IMG/VR virus record: IMGVR_UViG_3300010401_000481
Span: 1 to 43,915 of that record
From: a virus
Length of the DNA: 43,915 nucleotides
Reading direction: 5' to 3' (one strand)
Part shown: piece by piece, positions 31,304 to 37,853 of the stretch
Layout of the letters: every line of letters begins with the position of its first letter
How positions within the stretch are numbered: the stretch's first letter is position 1
The notes under the pieces: generated by a model
Seen by the model: only the letters and a program-made list of their open reading frames with translations
Told to the model about the DNA's origin: nothing
Database searches by the model: none
Made by a program: the position numbers and the translations under genes

Positions 31304-31692
31304 ACTCCTGCTTCGATTGGTTTTTTTCGGTAGAACAATTTGTCCGCCTCAATCACCCGCCGTCTCATTTCGTCCGCCTGGGACGACATCCAGTGCCGCC
31401 AGTGATTGTATTCCTCGTGCGTCATGTCCTGCACGAGCTTGTAACCCTTCTGCCCGCCCGCGATGCGCCCCTGGCTCGCGCTCGCCAGCGCCCGGACCAG
31501 CCGGTCCGGCACCTGGCGTTGCGTCTTCTCCTCGATGGCCGCAATAATTTCCTTCGCCGTCATCCACCCTTTTCCCGTCAAAAGTTCCACAAGGAACTTG
31601 ATGTTCGGATCGTCCGGCCGAATCTCGCAACTCGGCTCGCCCTCGCGTTTCCTCGGCTCGAACAACGCCAGCTCTGGATGGTTGGGAATCAC
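31300..31692 (-). CDS. putative winged-helix protein
   Basis: A 130-residue protein. LLTGKGWMTAKEIIAAIEEKTQ and DRLVRALASASQGRIAGGQKGYKL look like a winged helix with a GQKGYKLV wing, followed by a helical tail (WMSSQADEMRRRVIEADKLFY). This pattern recurs in phage replication-region proteins. It sits between ThyX and the DnaA-like gene, overlapping both. Confidence 0.6.
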   Translation of the reverse strand: MIPNHPELALFEPRKREGEPSCEIRPDDPNIKFLVELLTGKGWMTAKEIIAAIEEKTQRQVPDRLVRALASASQGRIAGGQKGYKLVQDMTHEEYNHWRHWMSSQADEMRRRVIEADKLFYRKKPIEAGV

Positions 31693-32411
31693 TGTGCAGC
31701 TTCATGGATTGACCATTTGAACTTTTCGTAAGCCTCCATCGTCCAGGGAAACAGTTCTGCGCAGATAGATTTAATGGCGCGGCCGTAATCTTGAATCTCC
31801 GCCTGCGCGTGCGCATCCTCGCGCAAGGCAATAAAGTGCAGCAGGTTCTTCAGGTCCCAGCAGGAGTAGATTTCGGTGTAGATGTTCACCGGCAGGACCA
31901 TCCGGGCCATCTCGCGAGCCACGCCATCACTCAGCAACGCCATGTAAGTCGTGTAGGCTTTCTGGCAATGGTCCTGAAGAATGTCGGTAAAGTGCGCATT
32001 ATAGCTTTTTCCTGCCAGCTTGGACACGGGCTGGTTCCACTCCATAGGGACGCTTGACTGCTTGTTCTGTTGGTCCTGCCCCCTCCACTTGGCCGGGATG
32101 TAAAACTCGTTCGGCAACTCGGTGTAGCGAGCCGAGACCTCGTTCAGGTTCTGCATCCGGTGCCGGACGTATTGGCGCATCACGAAGATGGGCAGCTTCA
32201 CGTTGAGCGTGACCTTGGCCATCTCGAACGGCGACGTGTGCCGGTTCTTGTAAAGGTATGCCAGCAGCTTCTTGTCGGCCTCCTCGCCCTTTGAGGCTGA
32301 CCGGTAGGATACGCGTGCGGCCTCCAGGATGCGGGCGTCGCTGCCCATGTGGTCGATATATCGAACATAGCCGTGGTCTAGCACGGGGATGGTGTGACCT
32401 GGTTGAATCAT
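31689..32411 (-). CDS. thyX: flavin-dependent thymidylate synthase
   Basis: A 240-residue ThyX from the ATG at 32409-32411. It carries the ThyX signature RHRMQNLNEVSARY (RHRx7S), plus SPFEMAKVTLNVKLPIFVMRQ ahead of it and ARMVLPVNIYTEIYSCWDLKNLLHF near the C-terminus. The enzyme methylates dUMP to dTMP with methylene-tetrahydrofolate, FAD and NADPH. It overlaps the DUF3310 gene by ATGA. ThyX is frequent in large lytic phages; in a transposable phage it suggests that thymidylate is limiting during replicative transposition. Confidence 0.93.
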   Translation of the reverse strand: MIQPGHTIPVLDHGYVRYIDHMGSDARILEAARVSYRSASKGEEADKKLLAYLYKNRHTSPFEMAKVTLNVKLPIFVMRQYVRHRMQNLNEVSARYTELPNEFYIPAKWRGQDQQNKQSSVPMEWNQPVSKLAGKSYNAHFTDILQDHCQKAYTTYMALLSDGVAREMARMVLPVNIYTEIYSCWDLKNLLHFIALREDAHAQAEIQDYGRAIKSICAELFPWTMEAYEKFKWSIHEAAQ

Positions 32412-32647
32412 TTGCTTTTGGGTTTGAGTTGTTTCTCGCGCCGTTTGATGTCGCGGTCCAGATACCACAGCGCCTTTTTCAAGTCCTGGATCGGGTTCTC
32501 CTTGTGCTCCGCTCGGGCCACATACTTCACCACGTTGCCCAGGTGGAAATTCAAAGACCAATCTTCGATGGCATCGATGACCTCAATGCTACCGAAGGTG
32601 TAATGCTTGGGATGGTTGACGGGGTCTTTTTGCTTTTGTGTGCTCAT
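32408..32647 (-). CDS. DUF3310-family protein
   Basis: A 79-residue protein that is almost entirely the DUF3310 pattern: DPVNHPKHYTFGSIEVIDAIEDWSLNFHLGNVVKYVARA followed by DLKKALWYLDRD. Such proteins are common in phages near nucleotide-metabolism genes and are often annotated as nucleotide-kinase-like, though activity is not established. The next gene is thyX. Confidence 0.88.
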   Translation of the reverse strand: MSTQKQKDPVNHPKHYTFGSIEVIDAIEDWSLNFHLGNVVKYVARAEHKENPIQDLKKALWYLDRDIKRREKQLKPKSK

Positions 32648-32856
32648 TCAAAATCCTCCCCGTTCAGCCGCCAGACCAAATACACCCCGGTGATAATTGG
32701 ACCGGCTGCCAGCACGATCAGCCACTGCGCCCAGGCGCTGCGGCTCAAGAACTTTCTCGGCTTGTGGAAGCTCGCAAACACCAGCGCACCAAAGAAAGCC
32801 CAGATCCAGGCGATGAACCATGCAAGTTCTTTTGTCTCTATATATTCCATAATCAC
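32644..32856 (-). CDS. small two-helix membrane protein
   Basis: A 70-residue protein with two membrane helices: ELAWFIAWIWAFFGALVFASF and WAQWLIVLAAGPIITGVYLVW, joined by a basic loop (HKPRKFLSR). It overlaps both neighbours by four bases. Superinfection exclusion or another envelope effect is possible; no evidence in sequence. Confidence 0.65.
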   Translation of the reverse strand: MIMEYIETKELAWFIAWIWAFFGALVFASFHKPRKFLSRSAWAQWLIVLAAGPIITGVYLVWRLNGEDFE

Positions 32857-33470
32857 ACCCTCCAGTCCGGGTTGCCGCTCGCGTCCACCTCGACGGCCTC
32901 CAGCGGTTGCTTATACTTCTTCACCCGCTGCCGCATCGTCATGGCCAACTGCCGCAACTGCCGCAGGTCCAACTCCTCCCAATGGCAAGTGTCGAACTTA
33001 TCCCGCACGATGGCATACAGATACGCCTCGCGATCCTTCGACATGGCCCGGATGGAACCAACCAGGCGCCGCCGCACGCCCGGATCTTCCACGCCCTCCA
33101 GACCGACCTTTTTGGCATGGTCATACTTCTCGTAGAGTTCCCAATCCATCACCCCCTGGAGATCGTCCGGGTTCATCAGCAGCCGAAACAGAATCAGCAG
33201 CCGGTCGAATTGCGAATTGTCCAGGTCCTTGGTGCTGCAGAACGTCTTCGCGATCCGTGCCGTGCAGCCCCGCCGCAGGTCCTCCACATTGGTGCTGCGG
33301 GAGTTCTGCAGCGCGTGCTGCCGGGCGAGCGCGGCCACCTCCTTGTGCAACTGGCTCAGCTCGAGCGCGGCCTCCGGAACCAGCCGCCCTCGCGCCATCC
33401 GCCAATCGTTGGCCCGGCACACCGCGCCCCACTGGCGTCCGTAAAGTTGCACCTGTGCGTCGCTCAACAT
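32853..33470 (-). CDS. semi-early phage protein of unknown function
   Basis: A 205-residue helical protein beginning MLSDAQVQLYGRQWGAVCRAN from the ATG at 33468-33470. The end (DAYLYAIVRDKF-like segment, then LDLRQLRQLAMTMRQRVKK) is reminiscent of the C-terminal part of Mu gp16/GemA-type proteins, but the match is weak. The position in the semi-early region is the one GemA has in Mu. Confidence 0.6.
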   Translation of the reverse strand: MLSDAQVQLYGRQWGAVCRANDWRMARGRLVPEAALELSQLHKEVAALARQHALQNSRSTNVEDLRRGCTARIAKTFCSTKDLDNSQFDRLLILFRLLMNPDDLQGVMDWELYEKYDHAKKVGLEGVEDPGVRRRLVGSIRAMSKDREAYLYAIVRDKFDTCHWEELDLRQLRQLAMTMRQRVKKYKQPLEAVEVDASGNPDWRV

Positions 33471-33472
33471 AA

Positions 33473-33667
33473 TCAGCCTCGTTCCTGTAGCGGACTGGCG
33501 TTCGCCGCTGGTTGATGTTTCCTCACCCATGCCGCAATCTCAGCGCTGTTCCGAAATGGTGTGGCCCCCCACTGGGTTATCGCATAACCACGGCCGTTCG
33601 GAAAAATGACCAGGTTCTGCGTGCCGGAAACCTCCAGCGCGATCTTAATCTCTTCAACGTCCACCAT
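33473..33667 (-). CDS. small protein of unknown function
   Basis: A 64-residue protein, MVDVEEIKIALEVSGTQNLVIF followed by GRGYAITQWGATPF and a helix (SAEIAAWVRKHQ). A compact beta-alpha fold; no family recognised. It overlaps the upstream gene by 14 bases. Confidence 0.5.
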   Translation of the reverse strand: MVDVEEIKIALEVSGTQNLVIFPNGRGYAITQWGATPFRNSAEIAAWVRKHQPAANASPLQERG

Positions 33668-33968
33668 GTTTTCTCCTCACTTTTGTTGTGTCGTCCACAC
33701 AACTGCAGAGCGTCCTGGTCTCATTCAACCAACTGCACCCGCCCGCGCAGGCCCGGCCTTCAGTGCAACCACATGCTACGCATCGCCCTGGGGTGCCATG
33801 AGCAGCCGCCCAAATGTGAACGCAGTCGAACAGGAACTGGTCGCGCCGCCAGCAGTCCGCCTCCAATGCGGCCTCTCCCATCACATCTGCCCGCAACACG
33901 CGGGCGATGGCACGAATCGTCTCAGGCTTCACCGTGAACTCGAATCCACCTTTCCCATTGGACTTCAT
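33654..33968 (-). CDS. cysteine-rich zinc-binding phage protein
   Basis: A 104-residue protein with a helical start and a cluster CVACGCTEGRACAGGCSWLN followed by LCSCV. This CxxCGCTxxxAC...C motif is found in many small phage proteins and is expected to bind zinc. Function unknown. ATGA overlap with the gene before it. Confidence 0.65.
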   Translation of the reverse strand: MKSNGKGGFEFTVKPETIRAIARVLRADVMGEAALEADCWRRDQFLFDCVHIWAAAHGTPGRCVACGCTEGRACAGGCSWLNETRTLCSCVDDTTKVRRKHGGR

Positions 33969-34465
33969 TGTTCCACCGTGCCTTTCGCGATGCGGTCCTC
34001 GTTGAGCCGATGAATGAGTTGCAATTTGCTTTCCGGGTAGAGGTGGAACTTATCGCAAAGGGTATAATACCTCTGCAGGTAGGTGTGCCTCACTTCGTCG
34101 GAAGGATGACAGTGGCCCAGGATTTCTATCCCGTGCAGGAGGTGCATTACGTAATGCACCGGCAGGGGATCGATCTGGATTAATACCATTTCAAAGCCTT
34201 CCTTGGCATCGGGGTTGGGAAAACCGGTCATGAATCCCAAGCGCATTTCCAATTCTCTCGGATCGAAAGGAACCAAGATGAGACCACGCATTTCGCGAAT
34301 CAACGCCTTCTCCAGACTGTACTTACTCCACATGTCGCAGCCGCGAATGACCGTAAGAAGCACGCCCTGGAATCGTAATCCCAATTCGGTGACCCAGCCC
34401 TGCAGGATGCTGGTTGGCTGGTTGTTTCCGAGGGGACTTTGCTTGTCCGAGATTAGGTCCTTCAT
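33965..34465 (-). CDS. phage protein of unknown function
   Basis: A 166-residue soluble protein with a hydrophobic centre (GMRLGFMTGFPNPDAK-type segment, then FEMVLIQIDPLPVHYVMHLLHG). No domain recognised. It is coupled by ATGA overlaps to both neighbours. Confidence 0.55.
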   Translation of the reverse strand: MKDLISDKQSPLGNNQPTSILQGWVTELGLRFQGVLLTVIRGCDMWSKYSLEKALIREMRGLILVPFDPRELEMRLGFMTGFPNPDAKEGFEMVLIQIDPLPVHYVMHLLHGIEILGHCHPSDEVRHTYLQRYYTLCDKFHLYPESKLQLIHRLNEDRIAKGTVEQ

Positions 34466-34806
34466 GCGACCTCCGGTAGCCAGGGGTTGCCCGTGCGCGC
34501 GTAACGCTCTCGGAAGCCCGCCCAGGAGGGTGGCTCGACAAAGGGCGCTCGGGCCGCCTCTTTCGCTTCACGCAACTCGCGACCAGTGAGTTCGTCGGAG
34601 AATCGCTCAATCCACTGGAGCCATTCTTCGAGCGTGCGCAGGGAGTAGTCTGAGTGGCTGCCAATGCCGTCCGTCTCGCTGCAGGTGCTATAGCAGAAAT
34701 TCGGGTGTTTGGGATTTACTTCCAGGATCAGTCTGCGCGGGCCGCGAATGTTGTCCCCAAAGGCCACGTCCATTGGTTTCCACCGGAATTGTGCAGGGGC
34801 GCTCAT
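34462..34806 (-). CDS. phage protein of unknown function
   Basis: A 114-residue protein with an aromatic N-terminal half (RLILEVNPKHPNFCYSTCSE) and a helical second half (LEEWLQWIERFSDELTGREL). No family recognised. It directly follows the Gam-like gene with an ATGA junction. Confidence 0.55.
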   Translation of the reverse strand: MSAPAQFRWKPMDVAFGDNIRGPRRLILEVNPKHPNFCYSTCSETDGIGSHSDYSLRTLEEWLQWIERFSDELTGRELREAKEAARAPFVEPPSWAGFRERYARTGNPWLPEVA

Positions 34807-35354
34807 GCCGCCTCCTGTTGCACGGCCTCTTCGACCGCTTTGCCCATATCCAGTTTGGCCGGCGTCACGCTGATCGAGTCCGTCTTGATCCGCTTGATCC
34901 GGAACTTGGCCAGCTCCCCGTCATCCAGCTTCTCCAGCGCTTCCAGGTTGAGGGACTTCTTCTGGTGCAAATAGTCCGCGGCCTTGAACCCCTTGTCCCT
35001 CTCGCCCGCATGCTCGATGAGCACGATAGACACCTCTTCGTTCGCCGCATCGAGCTTGGTGGTGGACGTGCTTTTCACCTTGCCGTAAGGCGTGGTCAGG
35101 GTCTTCTTGCTGCCGAACCATTCCGGGTGCAGCAACGCCAGCTCCTTGATTTTCTTTTCCGCCTCGGTGACCGTGCTCTGCAGCAGCGCAAAGTTTGCCT
35201 TGCTGCCCTCCAGGATTTGGAACAACTGCTTGTTCGCTTCCGTCTCGAGAGCGGCCAGCGAATTGGTCACTTCCGAGAAAATGGCCAGCAGCTCCACCAG
35301 TGTTTTGAATTGTTCGGGGTCTTTGACTTCAACCGTTGTCTTGGTCTTGCTCAT
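34803..35354 (-). CDS. Gam-like DNA-end protection protein
   Basis: A 183-residue protein with the layout of Mu Gam: an N-terminal long coiled coil (FKTLVELLAIFSEVTNSLAALETEANKQLF) that dimerises, a strand segment FGSKKTLTTPYGKVKSTSTTK, and a C-terminal helix-strand part (LEALEKLDDGELAKFRIKRIK, DSISVTPAKLDM). Mu Gam, a bacterial Ku relative, coats linear DNA ends and blocks exonucleases. It is in the semi-early region as in Mu. The start context is CTAAAACTATG with no Shine-Dalgarno. Confidence 0.72.
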   Translation of the reverse strand: MSKTKTTVEVKDPEQFKTLVELLAIFSEVTNSLAALETEANKQLFQILEGSKANFALLQSTVTEAEKKIKELALLHPEWFGSKKTLTTPYGKVKSTSTTKLDAANEEVSIVLIEHAGERDKGFKAADYLHQKKSLNLEALEKLDDGELAKFRIKRIKTDSISVTPAKLDMGKAVEEAVQQEAA

Positions 35355-35366
35355 AGTTTTAGTTTG

Positions 35367-35561
35367 TTAGTTTGTTTTTCTTGCGTTCAAAGTTTTGTAG
35401 CGGCGCAGGGCCTCGGCCGTCAGCTCCTCCACGCTGGGGAGCGAGGGCACGCGGTCCTCAATGGTCTTCTCGAGGCGCAGTACCGTTTCTTCCGAGATCG
35501 AATTCTCGGTCGGGTCCTCTTCCAGATAGCTAATCTCCAGTTCCACGCGGATTATCTTCAC
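35367..35561 (-). CDS. small acidic protein
   Basis: A 64-residue protein from a GTG overlapping the previous stop (GTGA): KIIRVELEISYLEEDPTENS, then a helix PSVEELTAEALRRYKTL. No family recognised. The coupling to both sides supports it. Confidence 0.5.
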   Translation of the reverse strand: MKIIRVELEISYLEEDPTENSISEETVLRLEKTIEDRVPSLPSVEELTAEALRRYKTLNARKTN

Positions 35562-35818
35562 GCGGCTCCTTGGGTGTTGGCCGGCTCGACCGTGAAAGCC
35601 ATGCGCGGCTGCCCGCACAGCGCAATGGACACCTGAGCTTCGGCTTCCGAATCAAACAGCGTCGCCTCCTTGTCGGCTACGGCCGTAAAGACACGCGGAC
35701 GATTTTTGATAAAGCGCACCGCATAGCTGCCGTTCCATCGCACCAGGTATTTGCCAGGCGCATGGGGAGCTTTAGCTCTCGATGGATTGTTGGTGTTCAT
35801 GATGGTGGATGGTTTCAT
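35558..35818 (-). CDS. small protein of unknown function
   Basis: An 86-residue protein with GKYLVRWNGSYAVRFIKNRPRV and DSEAEAQVSIALCGQ, which suggests a compact beta-alpha fold. ATGA overlap with the previous gene and GTGA with the next. Not recognised. Confidence 0.5.
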   Translation of the reverse strand: MKPSTIMNTNNPSRAKAPHAPGKYLVRWNGSYAVRFIKNRPRVFTAVADKEATLFDSEAEAQVSIALCGQPRMAFTVEPANTQGAA

Positions 35819-36012
35819 TTGGTGACGAAGACCAGGCTGGCCAGTTGCGAAAGAGCTATGGAAATCTCCCGTTGGTGCTGCACGCCTTCGCGGGTCGGTT
35901 CGATACGGGTCTCAGGCCGCTTGCACCGAAGTTCTCCGAACGCGATCAGATCGTTCGCGCATTCGGAGGTAAAGGTTACGAGTGTGCCGTCTTTGGATAT
36001 TGTGGTTTTCAA
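35815..36012 (-). CDS. small protein of unknown function (TTG start)
   Basis: A 65-residue protein starting at a TTG that overlaps the previous stop (TTGA) behind AAAAGGAA. It reads KTTISKDGTLVTFTSECAND, then ELRCKRPETRIEPTREG and a hydrophobic end. The short length and unusual start lower confidence. Confidence 0.45.
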   Translation of the reverse strand: MKTTISKDGTLVTFTSECANDLIAFGELRCKRPETRIEPTREGVQHQREISIALSQLASLVFVTK

Positions 36013-36236
36013 GTGGGTTCCTTTTCTGTGGTCTTTGTTAATTTCAGCGCCGCCATTTCCTTCAGCTTCGCGCACCGCTTGCAGTTGTCCGGCCCGATGT
36101 CCTGCTGCCAGGCCCCGATGGACTTCCCGCCGTTGCCCCCCCCGCACACCGGCCTCAGCGCGGCCGTAGCCTCATGTATTTTGCTCGGCCGCATCCCGGC
36201 GCGACGCTTCACCTTGATGAGATAGAGAGCGCTCAC
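36009..36236 (-). CDS. small cysteine-containing protein
   Basis: A 75-residue protein from a GTG that overlaps the previous stop and has a GGAGGG ribosome site. It contains RRAGMRPSKIHEATAALR and VCGGGNGG...DNCKRCAKL, with a CxxC pair near the end. An internal ATG at 36194 is an alternative start. Unknown. Confidence 0.5.
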   Translation of the reverse strand: MSALYLIKVKRRAGMRPSKIHEATAALRPVCGGGNGGKSIGAWQQDIGPDNCKRCAKLKEMAALKLTKTTEKEPT

Positions 36237-36352
36237 CGTTTTGCCCTCCGCTTTAATCGCCAAGCCTGCACGAGGTAACCCGCCGCTAGTCCGCCCCAGC
36301 ACAGCACCATCACGGCGCAGCCGATCCATTCGCTGTATTCATTCGTGCTCAT
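36233..36352 (-). CDS. 39-residue single-pass membrane protein
   Basis: A short gene reading MSTNEYSEWIGCAVMVLCWG, then GLAAGYLVQAWRLKRRAKR: one membrane helix with a basic cytoplasmic tail. It starts 3 bp after the previous stop and overlaps the next gene by GTGA, so it belongs to the operon. The layout resembles the other tiny membrane protein at 40284-40394, which also ends in a basic tail. Confidence 0.55.
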   Translation of the reverse strand: MSTNEYSEWIGCAVMVLCWGGLAAGYLVQAWRLKRRAKR

Positions 36353-36354
36353 AA

Positions 36355-36756
36355 TCAGGGAAGCTTGGGGTTGGGTCGTTGCGGATCGTAAGCGGAGGCG
36401 CACCACCGGTTCAGCGGCAGTTCCGCCAGTGAATACCAGATGTTCCCCCAGGGCTTGAATGTTCCCATGGGTCGCGGATCATCTTCTGCCAGCCGCATGA
36501 AGAACGTGCGCTCAAACCCTTCCTCTCGCACGAATGCCCACAGGGTCGCCTCCCGGAACCGCAGCAGGCGTCCCCAGGCCCGCATGTAACACGTCTCCAC
36601 CTCGGCATTCCTGAAGGTCCCGTCATAATATGTCTTGCAGCCATCGCACACCCACACGCCGTTCACGAGGGACAACTGTCCCACGTTCATGCTGCAGCCG
36701 TGGCATTCCACTCCGGGACTGACTACTGAGCACTGACTACTGATTACTGTCTTCAT
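36355..36756 (-). CDS. zinc-ribbon-like early protein with repeat-derived N-terminus
   Basis: A 133-residue protein. The N-terminus (TVISSQCSVVSPG) is encoded by ACTGANN heptamers. Next come ECHGCSMNVGQ and VWVCDGCKTYYDG, two CxxC knuckles of a zinc ribbon, then a mixed region with RAWGRLLRFREATLWAFVREEG. The ATG overlaps the MuB-like stop and has a strong GGAGGAGGG ribosome site, so it is probably well expressed with the transposition proteins. Function unknown. Confidence 0.65.
   Translation of the reverse strand: MKTVISSQCSVVSPGVECHGCSMNVGQLSLVNGVWVCDGCKTYYDGTFRNAEVETCYMRAWGRLLRFREATLWAFVREEGFERTFFMRLAEDDPRPMGTFKPWGNIWYSLAELPLNRWCASAYDPQRPNPKLP
36718..36752. repeat. ACTGANN heptamer array at the start of the zinc-ribbon gene
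   Basis: ACTGACT, ACTGAGC, ACTGACT, ACTGATT and ACTGTCT follow in tandem from 36718 to 36752, immediately after the ATG at 36754-36756. Confidence 0.85.
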
Positions 36757-37835
36757 TGTCCCTCCTCCGTGTCTTCGTCCCGGACCATCTTGACCAGGCT
36801 CAAGGTCAGCGGCCGCTTGCCCATTTCCGCTCGGACCTTCGCCTGCTGCAGGTCTTCGAACAGCCTCCGGATGCGGCCCGGCTCCCGGCTGATCTTCACC
36901 AGAAAGTCCAGGTGCTTGTCCGCGTCCTTTAACCCGAACGCCTTGGCAATCGTCAGCACATCCTCCTCGGGCGGCACGTCCGGCAGCCGCAGGAAGTTTG
37001 TCCGGCCACCCGCCCGGCCCTCGAACTGCTCGAAGAACCCCTTCGCCAGGCCCTCCAGGAGTGTTCGCTCAAACACCGGCGTGATGCTCAGGATGATTGT
37101 GCCACCGCGTTCATCCTGGAGGCGGGAGAGAAAATCGAACACCGGCTGGTTGTGCCCGTTCTTCTCTTTGTAGAGGCGCTGCACGTTGTCCACGATGATG
37201 GTCTTCGTGTCGTTGAACGCCTGGAACACTTTGAAGCGCAGCCGCTGATAGCCTTCCTGGGGGCTCGATCCGTAGCGCACCGCCAGGCTGCTGATGAACT
37301 CCACCATGCTCCCGTTCTCCGGCGCTTCCACCCACGAGCACATGCCGTGATTGTTCCGCCTGCAGTATTCCTTGTAGCTCGCCGTCTTCTGGCTCCCCGT
37401 CTGGCCGACCACCACCCCGAACCGGTTCACCCGCTCGGGCGCTCGCTTTCCGTCCACGAAGTTGAAAATCTGCTTCGTGATGCTCGTCTCGATGAACGGG
37501 ACCTTCCCCGCCATCTCCCGGACGCGCTCATCGCTCCGCAGCAGCCGCACCGCCTTCAGGAAGTTCGCCTGCGAAATCACCGGCGACGTTTCGTTGCCCT
37601 CCGCGTCGCGGCCCCACTTCCCGCGCAGTATCCGGCTCCAGGTCGTCTTGTCGTGCTGCACCCCAAGCGCCCGCGCCCGCGTGGCCAGCACCTCAATGTC
37701 CCGATGGCAGGCGTCGCGTAGGAACGCTCCCAGCCAGAGGAAGTCCTCCCGCATTTCCGCTGGCAGGTTGGCCGCGTTGCGCTGCAGGTTCAGCTCGTCC
37801 AGTTTTAATGATGTGTTCTGTGGGTTGCTCTCCAT
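36753..37835 (-). CDS. MuB-like target-selection ATPase with altered Walker motifs
   Basis: A 360-residue AAA+ protein in the MuB position after the transposase. An N-terminal region (about 40-110) looks helical with a DNA-binding feel (TTWSRILRGKWGRD). The ATPase core has VVVGQTGSQKTAS: Walker A is GQTGSQKT (144-151), with Gln instead of the last Gly. Walker B is TIIVDNVQ (212-219), with Asn after the Asp instead of Glu. LSITPVFERTLLEGL and EPGRIRRLFEDL give the sensor regions. MuB binds target DNA and stimulates the transposase, needing ATP binding more than turnover; the altered motifs fit a slow ATPase (inference). Confidence 0.85.
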   Translation of the reverse strand: MESNPQNTSLKLDELNLQRNAANLPAEMREDFLWLGAFLRDACHRDIEVLATRARALGVQHDKTTWSRILRGKWGRDAEGNETSPVISQANFLKAVRLLRSDERVREMAGKVPFIETSITKQIFNFVDGKRAPERVNRFGVVVGQTGSQKTASYKEYCRRNNHGMCSWVEAPENGSMVEFISSLAVRYGSSPQEGYQRLRFKVFQAFNDTKTIIVDNVQRLYKEKNGHNQPVFDFLSRLQDERGGTIILSITPVFERTLLEGLAKGFFEQFEGRAGGRTNFLRLPDVPPEEDVLTIAKAFGLKDADKHLDFLVKISREPGRIRRLFEDLQQAKVRAEMGKRPLTLSLVKMVRDEDTEEGQ

Positions 37836-37853
37836 AGTTACTCGTGCTCCGGG

